Shown here: positions 8,500-17,148 of the stretch, piece by piece | How the letters are laid out: every line of letters begins with the position of its first letter | How positions within the stretch are numbered: position 1 is the first letter of the stretch | NCBI GenBank assembly: GCA_963710625.1 | Contig: CAVQBG010000022.1 | Location: forward strand, 1-64,000 | Length of the DNA: 64,000 nt | Origin: Sva-07 sp963710625 | GTDB taxonomy: Bacteria; Actinomycetota; Acidimicrobiia; Acidimicrobiales; Ilumatobacteraceae | Direction: 5' to 3' | Notes under the pieces: generated by a model | What the model was told of the DNA's origin: nothing | Database searches by the model: none | What the model saw: the letters and a program-made list of their open reading frames with translations, nothing else | Program-made: the position numbers and the translations under genes

Positions 8500-8882
8500 G
8501 AATTCCGTGCGGGTGTGGCGATGGCGCGAACGAGTTCGTCGAGTCGTTCCTGCAGGTCGGCTCGGTCGCGTTCGACGGCGTCGAGTTCCGCCTGGACGGG
8601 GTCGTTGCTCTGGCTGATCCAACTGGATCGGACCTGCTCTCGCTCGAGTTCCTTCACGGCTCGCCGCAGGGCAGCCTGGGTCGTCTCGAGTTCGGCTTCG
8701 AGCGCGTTGAGGGTGTCGCCGAGTTGGCGGACCTGGTCCCAGGCGACGGCGGCTTCGTCGCTGGATTCCCGAGCAGCCTCGATCGTCGGTGGTTCGTCGT
8801 CGCCGCGTGCTCGTGCTCGGAAGGCGCTCGCACGGTCGGCGTCGGAGCGCCACTTGCGTGGGCGTCCACCTTTTCCGGGCAC
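8500..8882 (-). pseudogene. coiled-coil GRPRKW-motif protein, 3' end lost at the tRNA/att region
   Basis: From about the GTG at 8882 the minus strand reads GKGGRPRKWRSDADRASAF followed by a long heptad-rich helix to about residue 125. This has protein-like composition and a basic N-terminus typical of small DNA-associated actinobacterial or phage/plasmid proteins; no function is known to me. Beyond 8500 the frame stays open but turns into non-protein-like sequence, crosses the tRNA fragment in antisense (the well-known GTRTPD artefact) and enters the integrase out of frame down to 7965. The natural C-terminus therefore appears lost. Confidence 0.5.
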
Positions 8883-9248
8883 GGTCAGGGGAGTGATCGC
8901 AACGAAACGTAACGATTCGCGCACCTGACGGGTGATGGTATGTGAGCGTGCTGGTTGCGTGACGGGGTTGTGCGGTGGGCCGGGAGAGCTCGGACCTCCC
9001 GCACTTCGCCGGCACGCGAGTGGGCGGTCGATGGAATCGGGTGAACGAAGTGTGCGCCTGATCCGTCGACCTCGGCGGGCGATCACGCCGCCGCGTCGCG
9101 CCGCGAACAGTGCGCACCCGGATCTCGTCGACGCGGGCAGGCTCGAATCGATTCCTTTCGTAGATCGTCTGGCGGGCGACCCTCGGCGTCGAGCTCAGCG
9201 AGGCGAAACGCACGCAGCGGTGGTGAACCTGTGTACGGGCTGGGCCGG
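8883..9248. other. about 365 bases without a convincing gene
   Basis: The stretch between the broken coiled-coil gene and glgM has open frames on both strands but none with protein-like composition or recognisable motifs. Its last bases hold the glgM -10 box. It may be downstream flank of the lost tRNA-Val gene. Confidence 0.5.
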
Positions 9249-9254
9249 TACCAT
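9249..9254 (+). promoter_or_regulatory. -10 box of leaderless glgM
   Basis: TACCAT lies 6 bases before the ATG at 9261 with no ribosome site between, so glgM is probably transcribed without a leader. Confidence 0.5.
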
Positions 9255-9260
9255 CCACGG

Positions 9261-10418
9261 ATGCGCATCGGGATCCTGACCCGCGAGTATCCGCCAGACG
9301 TCTACGGCGGCGCCGGCGTCCACGTCGACTTCCTTGTCCGTGAGCTGGTGCAGCTCGCCGACGTCGACGTGCACTGCATGGGCGCCCCCCGCCCGGGTGC
9401 CACCGCCCACTCGGAACACGACCCGATGCTCGTCGATGCCAACGCCGCACTGCGGACGTTGGCAGCAGACCTGGCGATGGCGGATCAGACAGGGGGCTGC
9501 GACATCGTCCATTCCCACACGTGGTACGCCAACATGGGCGGCCACTGGTCGAAGCTGCTCCACGGCATTCCCCACGTCGTGACGTCGCACTCGCTCGAGC
9601 CCCACCGGCCGTGGAAGGCCGAACAACTCGGCGGTGGCTACCGCGTGTCGTCGTGGGCCGAACGCACCGCCTACGAGGGCGCCGACGCAGTGATCGCCGT
9701 GAGCCACGGATCCAAGCGCGACGTCCTCTCGGCCTATCCGACACTCGACGAGGCCAAGGTGCACGTCGTCCACAACGGAATCGACACCGACTTCTACCGG
9801 CCCGATCCCGACACGGACGTCCTCGAGCGGTTGGGCGTCGACCCCGAGCGGCCGTCGGTCGTCTTCGTCGGCCGCATCACGCGGCAGAAGGGCGTTCCCC
9901 ACTTGTTGCGCGCGGCGCTCGGCTTCGACGAGTCGGTCCAGCTCGTGCTGCTGGCCGGCGCGGCCGACACACCTGAGCTCGCTGCGGAGACCGACGACCT
10001 CGTCGCCACCCTGCGCGCCGAACGCGACGGCGTCCACCTCGTGTCGGAGATGTTGCCACGGGAGCAGGTGCGCCAGGTGCTCACGCACGGCACCGTGTTC
10101 GTCTGCCCGTCGGTCTACGAACCGCTCGGCATCGTGAACCTCGAGGCGATGGCGTGCGAGACGGCAGTTGTCGCGAGTGACGTCGGTGGGATCCCCGACG
10201 TCGTCGTCGACGGGGACACGGGCCGCCTCGTGCACTACGACGCCAGCGACCCGGAAGCATTCGAGGCGGGGCTCGCGGATGCGGTCAACGACGTTGTCCG
10301 CGCCCCCGACCGGGCGAGGGCGATGGGCGTCGCGGGGCGTCGACGGGCGGTCGCCGACTTCGGCTGGGACGTCGCGGCACGGCGGACAATGGCGATCTAC
10401 GAGTCCCTCGTCGACTGA
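9261..10418 (+). CDS. glgM: GT4 glycogen synthase / alpha-maltose-1-phosphate synthase (GlgM type)
   Basis: 385 residues from ATG 9261 (an upstream GTG at 9231 would overlap the -10 box). The N-terminus MRIGILTREYPPDVYGGAGV and the C-terminal E-x7-E box in YEPLGIVNLEAMACE, plus the FVGRITRQKGVPHLL donor-domain segment, mark the actinobacterial glycogen synthase branch of family GT4. In mycobacteria this enzyme joins ADP-glucose to glucose-1-phosphate to make maltose-1-phosphate for the GlgE pathway, and can also extend glycogen. No glgE or glgB is next to it; glgC and a GT5 glgA lie 20 kb away. The enzyme is cytosolic. GlgM versus plain GlgA activity cannot be settled from sequence. Confidence 0.9.
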   Translation: MRIGILTREYPPDVYGGAGVHVDFLVRELVQLADVDVHCMGAPRPGATAHSEHDPMLVDANAALRTLAADLAMADQTGGCDIVHSHTWYANMGGHWSKLLHGIPHVVTSHSLEPHRPWKAEQLGGGYRVSSWAERTAYEGADAVIAVSHGSKRDVLSAYPTLDEAKVHVVHNGIDTDFYRPDPDTDVLERLGVDPERPSVVFVGRITRQKGVPHLLRAALGFDESVQLVLLAGAADTPELAAETDDLVATLRAERDGVHLVSEMLPREQVRQVLTHGTVFVCPSVYEPLGIVNLEAMACETAVVASDVGGIPDVVVDGDTGRLVHYDASDPEAFEAGLADAVNDVVRAPDRARAMGVAGRRRAVADFGWDVAARRTMAIYESLVD

Positions 10419-10421
10419 GTG

Positions 10422-10437
10422 TTCGATCGCGATCGAA
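10422..10437. repeat. 16-bp perfect palindrome after glgM
   Basis: TTCGATCGCGATCGAA starts 4 bases after the glgM stop. It could be an operator or part of a weak terminator; no T-run follows. The remaining roughly 300 bases up to 10738 show no convincing gene or RNA. Confidence 0.4.
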
Positions 10438-10738
10438 TCGCGTCGAGTGTGCGTGAGCCGATCGGATCGTCACCCGCGACGACGTCGGCTGGCATCTCGC
10501 AGCGTCGGTGTGGCCGGTCGAGCGCCTTCGACGGCCGAGCCGTCGTCTCGAGTGGAGCCGAGCATCGTCAGCTTGTGGCGCCGACGTTGGTGGGTGGGCG
10601 GTTCGAGCGTCTGAACGGGATCGGCTACCCAAGCGGTCTCAGCTCGATGGGTCCACACGCGTGCCGGGAGCCTTGCCACCCCGACACCGTTCACGCATAC
10701 TGCGACGTAGCGGGCCTCATTTCATGGAGGTGTTCGAC
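10438..10738. other. about 300 bases without a gene, before the vWA protein
   Basis: No protein-like frame or RNA fold is recognisable. A CATACT at 10696-10701 is a possible -10 and GGAGGT at 10726-10731 is the ribosome site of the next gene. Confidence 0.45.
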
Positions 10739-13159
10739 ATGGGAAACGGCAGGGTCGTAGGCGATCGGCTCAACTTCCAGGCAACGGCGACATTCTTGAT
10801 GACGCCGACGGATGCATTTCGCTGGCGATGTGCGTTCACCAAGGGGTCGGAGTTGCTCTACAACGCGACCGAAGGACAACTGCGCTTCGGCAGGATCTTC
10901 GTCACCACGAACGGGCTGGCGGTCGCCGACGCCGACTACAAGCTCACCGATGTCGGCGATCGCGCCTTCGCCACCTTCGGCGGCTTCGGTGACGACGGCA
11001 GGTCGGTCACGTTTCCTCCCTACGCCCAGACGCAGGTGCTGAGCATCGTTCATGAGACCGGACATCACGTGTTCGCGCTCGGCGAGGAGTATTCGTTCGC
11101 GCTCAGCGAGCGGGTCGACGCCGGCGCCACGCTGCCGGCGGGTCACGGGAACCTGATCATCCCGCTCCAGAACGCAGCCTCGGCGCGGCCCGACGCCGAC
11201 TTCGACGATGCAACCGTCTTCATCCGTTTCGGCGACATCCTGGAAACGCGAGATGTCGCCTCGAAGGTGGGCGACCGGGTGACGGTCGACGCCGCGTTCA
11301 CCGAGGACCCGCGCGACGCCGTGTGGGCAACCTTCCAGTGGGACGCAGAGTGCACCGACGACAGGACCACCGGCGCCTGCATCATGGAGTTCTCCCGGAG
11401 CAACGCCGGCGAGATGGACGCCGGGTGCAACTGGACGCCGACCACCAATCCGGTCACCGAGTTCTGCACCACGTTCAACCACGATCCCGACCAGAACACG
11501 GGCCAACACGCGCGATCGGGTGAGGCGTGCTGGAGCTCGATCGTCGACCTCTTCCCCACACTCACCGAGCCCGCCGTGGGGTCGGCCGCCGACAAGACGC
11601 AACCTGCCGGATTCGTTCCACCGGAGTGGATCGTGCTCGAACCAAACGTGCGCGTCGCTCTGGTCCTCGACCGCTCGAAGTCGATGGACCGAGACGGCGG
11701 AAGTCGACTGCTCGGCGTGCAGACCGGCGCGACCTATTGGATCGAGAACGCAGCCGTCGAGAACGATCTCTTGACCCTCATCTGGTACAACCACGACCGC
11801 GACGTCGCCCTCCCACTGACCGCTGTCAGCGCGCTGTCCGACATGCAAACTCAGAACATCGTCGATGACATCGAGGCCCAGACCGCAGATGGCGCGACCA
11901 ACATCCGCGATGCGCTGCGGGCAGGATTGACCGAGCTCCTCAGCCCCGGGACGGCCGCCGCCGTACAGGCAGCCCTGCTGATGACCGATGGGGCACACAA
12001 CACACCGATCTTCTCGACCATGCAGCAAGCTGTCGGCGAGTTCCAGGAGGCCAACACCAACATCTACAGCCTCGGCGTCGGAAGCGGATCTGAGGTCGAT
12101 CGGACCGGCCTCCAGGAGCTGACCGACGCCACCAATGGCGCTGCATTCACCGTCGACGACGGCGCAGACGAAGTGGCGATCACGAACCGGATGGTCGAGA
12201 CGAATCAACTCATCCGAGGGGGAGTCATCACCTCGGTGGCCGAGATCATGCCGGATCGGTCGGAGGCGGACGTCCCCGACGATCATCTCGAGAAGCCGCC
12301 GGGACTGGACGAGCTCATGAAGAAGCTCGAGTTGCGCGATGCCCGGGACGTCTGGCGGGCCGTCAAGCGATACCGCGATCGAATGTACGTGGCCGTCCAC
12401 GAGGTCGAGCAGGGAGCGGCGTCTGCGACGTTCAACCTCAGCTTCCCGACGAAGACCGGCGTGGCCCTCTATCTGATCGGCCCCGACGGCACGCGTTACG
12501 AACCGGGCTCGCCCGGCACCACGTGGGTCACGGACCGCAGCGGATTCCGGCTGGGCAAGGTGAGTCGACCCCAGGGTGGGCTGTGGACGATCATCGGCTA
12601 CCGAAACCGGCCATCGGGTCCGGCGAAGGTCACGGCCGTGACGGGGATTCAAAACCCTCTCGTGTGTGTCACTGGCTCCGCCCGGCCGTCGGGAAGTGGC
12701 GGTGAGGTCGCGTTTGCGGCGACCGCGTTCTACGGGGCCGAGGCGACCGGCGCTCGAGTGCGGGCGCTCGTCCGCGATCAGGGCGGCGCTCAACACTCGA
12801 TCGATCTGGACGACAACGGTGACGGCAGCTACGAAGCTCGATTGATCCTGCCGAACGGGCCGTATGAGGGGATCATCGACATCGTCATACCGCCCAACAC
12901 CGACCGAGGTGGACTGCAGCACGGAATCCTCCACCTCGAAGAGAACGAGTCGCTCGGGCCACTTCGACTCGGCAATCCCAGGGTGCGACGCCACATCTCG
13001 GTCACCTTCTTCGTCGGCCCCGAGCGAAAGCCAGAGGTCCCCGAGGAAGAGGAGCCGTTCGTCGAAGAGGGCGGCGAGCATGACCAGGGAGAGCCTGTTC
13101 GAGTCAAGATCGACTCCTGGAAGATCCCAGAGCACGACCGGAAGTACGCCAAGTCATGA
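10739..13159 (+). CDS. CLCA-like zinc metalloprotease / von Willebrand factor A protein
   Basis: 806 residues from ATG 10739, set by GGAGGT seven bases upstream. An HExxH zinc site is seen at His105-Glu106...His109 followed by LGEEY, then a Cys-rich segment (CIMEFSRSN ... VTEFCTTFNH ... GEACWSSI) that matches, in order and spacing, the metalloprotease half of animal calcium-activated chloride channel regulator (CLCA) proteins. A vWA domain follows with a MIDAS DRSKS at residue 311 and TDGAHN. The last 250 residues look like beta-sandwich modules. CLCA proteins self-cleave. No signal peptide or membrane anchor is visible, which is odd for a disulfide-type cysteine pattern. Physiological role unknown. 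Confidence 0.85.
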   Translation: MGNGRVVGDRLNFQATATFLMTPTDAFRWRCAFTKGSELLYNATEGQLRFGRIFVTTNGLAVADADYKLTDVGDRAFATFGGFGDDGRSVTFPPYAQTQVLSIVHETGHHVFALGEEYSFALSERVDAGATLPAGHGNLIIPLQNAASARPDADFDDATVFIRFGDILETRDVASKVGDRVTVDAAFTEDPRDAVWATFQWDAECTDDRTTGACIMEFSRSNAGEMDAGCNWTPTTNPVTEFCTTFNHDPDQNTGQHARSGEACWSSIVDLFPTLTEPAVGSAADKTQPAGFVPPEWIVLEPNVRVALVLDRSKSMDRDGGSRLLGVQTGATYWIENAAVENDLLTLIWYNHDRDVALPLTAVSALSDMQTQNIVDDIEAQTADGATNIRDALRAGLTELLSPGTAAAVQAALLMTDGAHNTPIFSTMQQAVGEFQEANTNIYSLGVGSGSEVDRTGLQELTDATNGAAFTVDDGADEVAITNRMVETNQLIRGGVITSVAEIMPDRSEADVPDDHLEKPPGLDELMKKLELRDARDVWRAVKRYRDRMYVAVHEVEQGAASATFNLSFPTKTGVALYLIGPDGTRYEPGSPGTTWVTDRSGFRLGKVSRPQGGLWTIIGYRNRPSGPAKVTAVTGIQNPLVCVTGSARPSGSGGEVAFAATAFYGAEATGARVRALVRDQGGAQHSIDLDDNGDGSYEARLILPNGPYEGIIDIVIPPNTDRGGLQHGILHLEENESLGPLRLGNPRVRRHISVTFFVGPERKPEVPEEEEPFVEEGGEHDQGEPVRVKIDSWKIPEHDRKYAKS

Positions 13160-13192
13160 GGACTGAGTTGCCGCGACGGATCGCCGGCGCGC

Positions 13193-13620
13193 TCAGTCGG
13201 CGAGCACGGTCAGCTGGCCACCACGACCGACGGCCAGCTTGCGTTCGCTTGGGTGCCACGCCAACGACGTTGCCGGCTCGACGTCGAGACGCTCCCCCTG
13301 TGGTGTCACCACGAACCAGCCGTGGTCGCCGAGCACCGCGATCAGCTCGCCTGTCGTGTCCCAGCTGAGTACCTCGAGGCCTTCCCCTGACGAAAGACTC
13401 AACGACTGCGGGGGATCGAGACGGCGTACGCCGAGCACCCCGCCGGTCGATGTCGACCGACTCGCGGACACGCAGGTCGGTGTCGAGCCGCGCGATGCGG
13501 AGCAATCCGCTCTCCGTCCTGACGGCAAACGCCCTGCGGGCGGGGCCAAGCGCGACCGGTGCACGCCCGACGGCGACATGTGTCCTCGATGTGGTGAGAC
13601 ACCACCTTTGCGCCCACCAT
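13193..13620 (-). pseudogene. frameshifted beta-propeller (WD40-like) remnant
   Basis: Two frames carry consecutive protein-like sequence. One reads FAVRTESGLLRIARLDTDL and RVRESVDI down to about 13450; a one-base shift then continues GVLGVRRLDPPQSLSLSSG, LEVLSWDTTGELIAVLGDHG and SLAWHPSERKLAVG to a stop at 13193. SWDTTGELIAV and AWHPSERKLAVG are typical WD40/beta-propeller repeats. The only plausible start, ATG 13620, is 12 bases after the LanC-like stop but in a third frame, so a second shift near 13580 is also needed. As written no intact product is made. It may be decay of a propeller gene co-transcribed with the LanC-like gene, or sequence error. Confidence 0.6.
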
Positions 13621-13632
13621 GCTTCTGCCCGA

Positions 13633-14937
13633 TCAGCGATCGAACGGTGAGTCGGGGAGGGCGATCTTCGAGGGTGTGTCGCGGCTGCTGGTCGCGAGGT
13701 GGAGCAGGAAGCTGGCGATTCCGGCGGCGCCCTGCATGTAACCGGTCTGCGTCTCGAGGAAGTCCGGGCGGTTGCGGTGCTCGGCCTGTGACCACGAGCG
13801 CCGCCCGTCGACCACGTCGCTACCGTCGAGCACCACAGCTTCGATTCGCCGAGCGAGATCCAGGTAGTCCTGTCGTCCGGTGGCGAGGTGCAGCGAGATC
13901 GCGTAGTCACCGAGCCCTGCGTCGCCGCAACACTGGCCGAAGTTCCGCCACAGACCCTTGCTGCGCGTCTCGGGCGCACCCGTTGCGAGGAGGCCGCGCA
14001 TGTTCGCGTGCATCCAGTCGAGCCACGATTCGTCGCCGGTGATCTCGTGCAGGAGGAACATGAGCCGCCCGGTGCCGGGCGGGCCGTGGCACACACCGAG
14101 GTAGTGCAGGCCTGGTTGCTCCTCGGTGTGGCAGACGAGCACCCCATCGCCGCTCGGCGAACCGTGGGCGACGACGAACCCGGCCGCCTCGATCGCTGCG
14201 TCGAGGTAGCGCTGCTCGCCCGTCTCTCGGTAGAGATCGGCGAGGAAGTATCCGACACCTGCGGCACCGTGCGCGAAGTTCGGCGCGGTGAACTCGAACG
14301 GCATGTCGGCCATCATCAGCCAGTTGATGCCCTCGGGTGTGGCGACAGCCATCTCCAGCAGCCGATCGGCAGTCCGGCGCGCCCATTCGAGGGCTCGATC
14401 GTCGAGGTGCCGGCGATGGGCGTACAGAAAGCCGAGTCCCGCTCCAGCCGCACCGATACTGAGGTCGAGGACCTCGCGATCGCCGGTCAGACCCGTGATG
14501 TCGGAGAACGGCATCGGTTCGATCCACCCCATGCCCGCACCGAGCGCTGTCGCCTGCGCCGCCATCGACCGGACGGCGTCGATCGCGCCGAGCCGAAATC
14601 GATCCAGCCCGCTCTCCTCGGCCACGGCGTCGAGTACGAACACGTATCCCGGCAACCCGCTGTAGATCGCAATACCGATGTCATCGTGCTCGCCGACGAG
14701 CCGGAGCACATCGTCAGCGGCCCCGATTGCCTCGTCGAGGAATCGGCGCTCACCGGTCGCCCGATGCAGTTCGAGATGGAACAGCGCAACCCCAGCGCTG
14801 CCGTGGTAGAGACTGCGATTCGTCGCTGAACCGCCGGGGACGCGAGTCCAGCGTGCAGTGTCGGAATCGCTCGACCGGCAGGACCGAAGGAACGCCTCGA
14901 CCTCGAGCACTCGCTCCATCGTTTCGTCGTCGGTCAT
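13633..14937 (-). CDS. lanthionine synthetase C-like (LanC) protein
   Basis: 434 residues from ATG 14937, with GAGAGGGG upstream. The chain shows the repeated GxxG alpha/alpha-barrel motifs (YHGSAGVALF, FAHGAAGVGYFL, GYMQGAAGIASFLL) of LanC-like proteins. Probable zinc ligands are Cys283 (GVCHGPPGTG) and Cys336-Cys337 (GQCCGDAG); the usual Cys-His pair of the CHG motif is CCG, a variant known from one LanM group. LanC enzymes add cysteine thiols to dehydroamino acids in lanthipeptides, but no dehydratase, precursor peptide or transporter is nearby, so a role as a glutathione-adduct or unknown LanC-like enzyme is equally possible. It precedes the propeller remnant. Confidence 0.88.
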   Translation of the reverse strand: MTDDETMERVLEVEAFLRSCRSSDSDTARWTRVPGGSATNRSLYHGSAGVALFHLELHRATGERRFLDEAIGAADDVLRLVGEHDDIGIAIYSGLPGYVFVLDAVAEESGLDRFRLGAIDAVRSMAAQATALGAGMGWIEPMPFSDITGLTGDREVLDLSIGAAGAGLGFLYAHRRHLDDRALEWARRTADRLLEMAVATPEGINWLMMADMPFEFTAPNFAHGAAGVGYFLADLYRETGEQRYLDAAIEAAGFVVAHGSPSGDGVLVCHTEEQPGLHYLGVCHGPPGTGRLMFLLHEITGDESWLDWMHANMRGLLATGAPETRSKGLWRNFGQCCGDAGLGDYAISLHLATGRQDYLDLARRIEAVVLDGSDVVDGRRSWSQAEHRNRPDFLETQTGYMQGAAGIASFLLHLATSSRDTPSKIALPDSPFDR

Positions 14938-15082
14938 CGTGGCCCCTCTCACTCGGATCTCAGGTTGCCACGGCACCCGTTCGGGCGACGAAGTCTCGCC
15001 TTCGGCAGCGGGAGGCGGCGTTGCGCTCGGTTCGGGCTCGCTCGTCTTTCGAGGACCTCTGCACCCGCGGTGGGTCGAGGTC

Positions 15083-15088
15083 TAGGTT
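15083..15088 (+). promoter_or_regulatory. -10 box of small membrane protein gene
   Basis: TAGGTT lies 6 bases before the ATG at 15095; the leaderless geometry repeats that of glgM and others. Confidence 0.4.
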
Positions 15089-15094
15089 GGGGGT

Positions 15095-15319
15095 ATGGGA
15101 CCGAACGTCAAGAACGCAGGCCAAGAAGTCGCGGCAAAGGTGCTGTCTGAAGCCGCGGATGAACTTCGCGGTCGCTCGAACCGCAAATGGGCGGTGATGC
15201 TCCTGGCGTTCCTGGTCGGAATCGTCGTGGCCACGGTCGTGATCAAACGGCGCGGCGGAACGCTTCCGATCGAGAGCGATCCGCGAGGGATCGAGATCGT
15301 CGAGAACCCGCCCGCCTGA
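15095..15319 (+). CDS. small single-pass membrane protein of unknown function
   Basis: 74 residues: a mixed-charge N-terminal half (about 1-31), one transmembrane helix (WAVMLLAFLVGIVVATVVI, about 32-50), a basic stop (KRRGG) and a short acidic tail. The basic residues after the helix suggest the tail is cytoplasmic. No family is recognised. It stands alone, transcribed away from the LanC-like gene, from its own leaderless promoter. Confidence 0.65.
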   Translation: MGPNVKNAGQEVAAKVLSEAADELRGRSNRKWAVMLLAFLVGIVVATVVIKRRGGTLPIESDPRGIEIVENPPA

Positions 15320-15413
15320 CGGTTCGGTCGGCACCAGAGGCGACGCCCTGGTGCACCTCGATGCCTCCCTCGTGGGGCTCTCGCAGGCATCCCGGTCGTG
15401 AGACGTTCGATGC

Positions 15414-15649
15414 ATGACGAACCACACGATGACTACGCCGATCCCAGCGGGCATCACCACGCCCGACCGGGTCCACAGCTCGATCGGAGCCCTGCAGTAC
15501 TTCGATGGCGTACCGACGCCCGAGACCGCCGGGAGATCTTCACCGTCTTCGACATCTTCAGCGGGATCTCGCTGATCGGCGCATTCCTCAACGAATTCAT
15601 GAAGCGTCACGCCCGACGAGTCACCTCACGCGCCACCCGCAACGGCTGA
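15414..15649 (+). pseudogene. frameshifted N-terminal fragment of a DUF1254-type protein
   Basis: From ATG 15414 the frame reads TPDRVHSSIGALQYFDGVPT then PET, resembling the conserved start of DUF1254/DUF1214 proteins. It then runs out of frame; a single missing base near 15522 would join it to IFTVFDIFSGISLIGAFLNE in the next frame, which is the expected continuation. Even so, the repaired protein ends after about 77 residues, far short of the roughly 450 usual, so the gene is truncated as well as frameshifted. Confidence 0.5.
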
Positions 15650-15668
15650 CACACCGCCGTCGACGTGG

Positions 15669-16829
15669 CTAGACCTCGTAGACGGGTACGGGCTGCGGAA
15701 TGCCCTTCAGCTCGAGCGGGTCGGCCAAGAGCGTGGCGTCGACGGCGGCGGCGGCGATCGTCTTCTGGCTTGCGAGGATCGTTCCTGGCCCCGCCTTGTC
15801 GCACAGGCGCGCAGCGAGGTTGACCGTGGTACCGATCGGCGTGTAGTCGTAACGGCCCTCGTAGCCGATCCTTCCGAGCGTGGCGTATCCAGTAGCGATG
15901 CCGACCCCCAGCCCCAACTGGAACCCTCGTCGTCGCCAAGTCTCGGCCAGCGGGACGAACCCGGCTTGCATTCCCCGCGCCATGACGACCGCTCGGCGAG
16001 CATGGTCGGCGACGGGATACGGGTCGTTGAAGTAGACCATGAGACCGTCGCCCTGGAACCCGCCGAGCGTTCCTTCGTGCTCGGTGACGTGAGCGCCCAT
16101 CTCTCGGTGGTACTCCCTGAGGACGGAGATGACCTCTTCGGGTTCCGCCAAGGCCGAGAACTCGGTGAAGCCCCGGATGTCGACGAACACCACGGTGATT
16201 TCCGACCGGTGCCCCTCGAGCAGCCTCTGTCCGTCGGGTGAGGAGATGAGGTCTGCCACCTGCTGGGGAAGAAAGCGAGCGAGTTCCACTCGCTGGTGCT
16301 CCACCGACGCAGCGAGTTGGCTCGTCACCGTCGCCAGTGCTGCCTGCTCCGCGAACATCGACAGTCGATCCACTTCATCCTCGGTGAACGGAAGCAGTTC
16401 GCGACGGAAGACCGAGAGCACCCCGATCACGTCGTCCCTGAGGAACATCGGGACGCTCAGCAACGACCTGAAACCGCCGAGGCGCTGAGCCTCGCGATGT
16501 TCGTACTCCTCATCCAACTCGACGTCAGGGATGTGAACGACACGGCGCTCCGACGCCGCTCGGCCGGTTGACGTTCCTCGACCTGGGCGGATCGGATTGG
16601 CCTTGTTGAATTCGACCACCTCGACAGTCGCTCCGACGTCGGACACGTGACGGTACACGTCACCATCCTTCAGGTAGATGAACCCGCTCTCCGTGTTCGC
16701 CAGACGGACCGCATTGCCCAGGATGGCCTGAAGGGTCGATGTCAGATCTGCGGGCGAGTCGACGAGCGATCGCAGCACCTCGATGACGCCCGCCCGCTCG
16801 CTCAGGTAGTCCGCCTCGTCGAACCTCAC
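15669..16829 (-). CDS. GAF-domain class III adenylate/guanylate cyclase
   Basis: 386 residues from GTG 16829. A GAF domain covers about 20-175 (GFIYLKDGDVYRHVSDVGAT, SLLSVPMFLRDDVIGVLSVF), then a class III cyclase catalytic domain from about 205 with the two metal Asp motifs FVDIRGF and FQGDGLM and the C-terminal GTTVNLAARL segment with its transition-state Arg. It would make cAMP or cGMP in the cytosol under control of a small molecule or light/redox ligand bound by GAF; ligand and nucleotide are not predictable here. Its GTG overlaps the stop of a VOC fragment (GTGA), so it may depend on upstream translation. Confidence 0.9.
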   Translation of the reverse strand: MRFDEADYLSERAGVIEVLRSLVDSPADLTSTLQAILGNAVRLANTESGFIYLKDGDVYRHVSDVGATVEVVEFNKANPIRPGRGTSTGRAASERRVVHIPDVELDEEYEHREAQRLGGFRSLLSVPMFLRDDVIGVLSVFRRELLPFTEDEVDRLSMFAEQAALATVTSQLAASVEHQRVELARFLPQQVADLISSPDGQRLLEGHRSEITVVFVDIRGFTEFSALAEPEEVISVLREYHREMGAHVTEHEGTLGGFQGDGLMVYFNDPYPVADHARRAVVMARGMQAGFVPLAETWRRRGFQLGLGVGIATGYATLGRIGYEGRYDYTPIGTTVNLAARLCDKAGPGTILASQKTIAAAAVDATLLADPLELKGIPQPVPVYEV

Positions 16830-17077
16830 GCCGCCACGGTAGCCACATCAACGAACCCAGGGCTCCGTGCCCATGTTTCCGACTGGAGTAACTCGACGGA
16901 TTCGCGCTGGGACTCCCCGATGAGATCGTCGACGGTCTCGTCGGCGGTGTACGTGCCCTTGCTCGAGTCGAGCAGGACGAGTGCGTTCCCGAAGGGTTCG
17001 AGGACGACGCCAAGGCGGCCAACGGGGATGTCGAATGGCTTGGCGATGAGCGAGTCCCCCGTGTGCGGTGGACTCGC
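16826..17077 (-). pseudogene. C-terminal fragment of a glyoxalase/VOC family protein
   Basis: The minus-strand frame, open only from 17077 after a TGA, reads AKPFDIPVGRLGVVLEPFGN and ALVLLDSSKGTYTAD, the typical last two strands of a vicinal oxygen chelate (glyoxalase/bleomycin resistance) domain including the late Glu ligand position. The first 70-80 residues of the domain are absent. A short ATG frame at 17081 (MSESTAHGG) is one base out of register with it, so a start plus frameshift is possible. The stop codon overlaps the cyclase GTG. Probably a remnant. Confidence 0.55.
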
Positions 17078-17148
17078 TCATCGGTGTGCCGGGATCTGGT
17101 GGCGGGCGTCGAGTCGACGACGTGGCGTCCGAAACCGCTGATCCGCTG

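Noticed and set aside
7965..9086. 373-residue minus-strand frame extending from the coiled-coil gene through the tRNA fragment into the integrase
   Set aside because: Only the 8500-8882 part is protein-like. The rest translates a tRNA in antisense (GTRTPD signature) and then the integrase out of frame.
10691..13135. 814-residue minus-strand frame opposite the CLCA-like gene
   Set aside because: Composition is that of an antisense shadow (Arg, Asp, Val, Gly runs, no motifs), and the plus strand carries HExxH, MIDAS and a ribosome site.
13193..14937. Possible lanthipeptide biosynthetic cluster
   Set aside because: Only a LanC-like gene is present; no dehydratase, precursor, protease or transporter was found within 10 kb.
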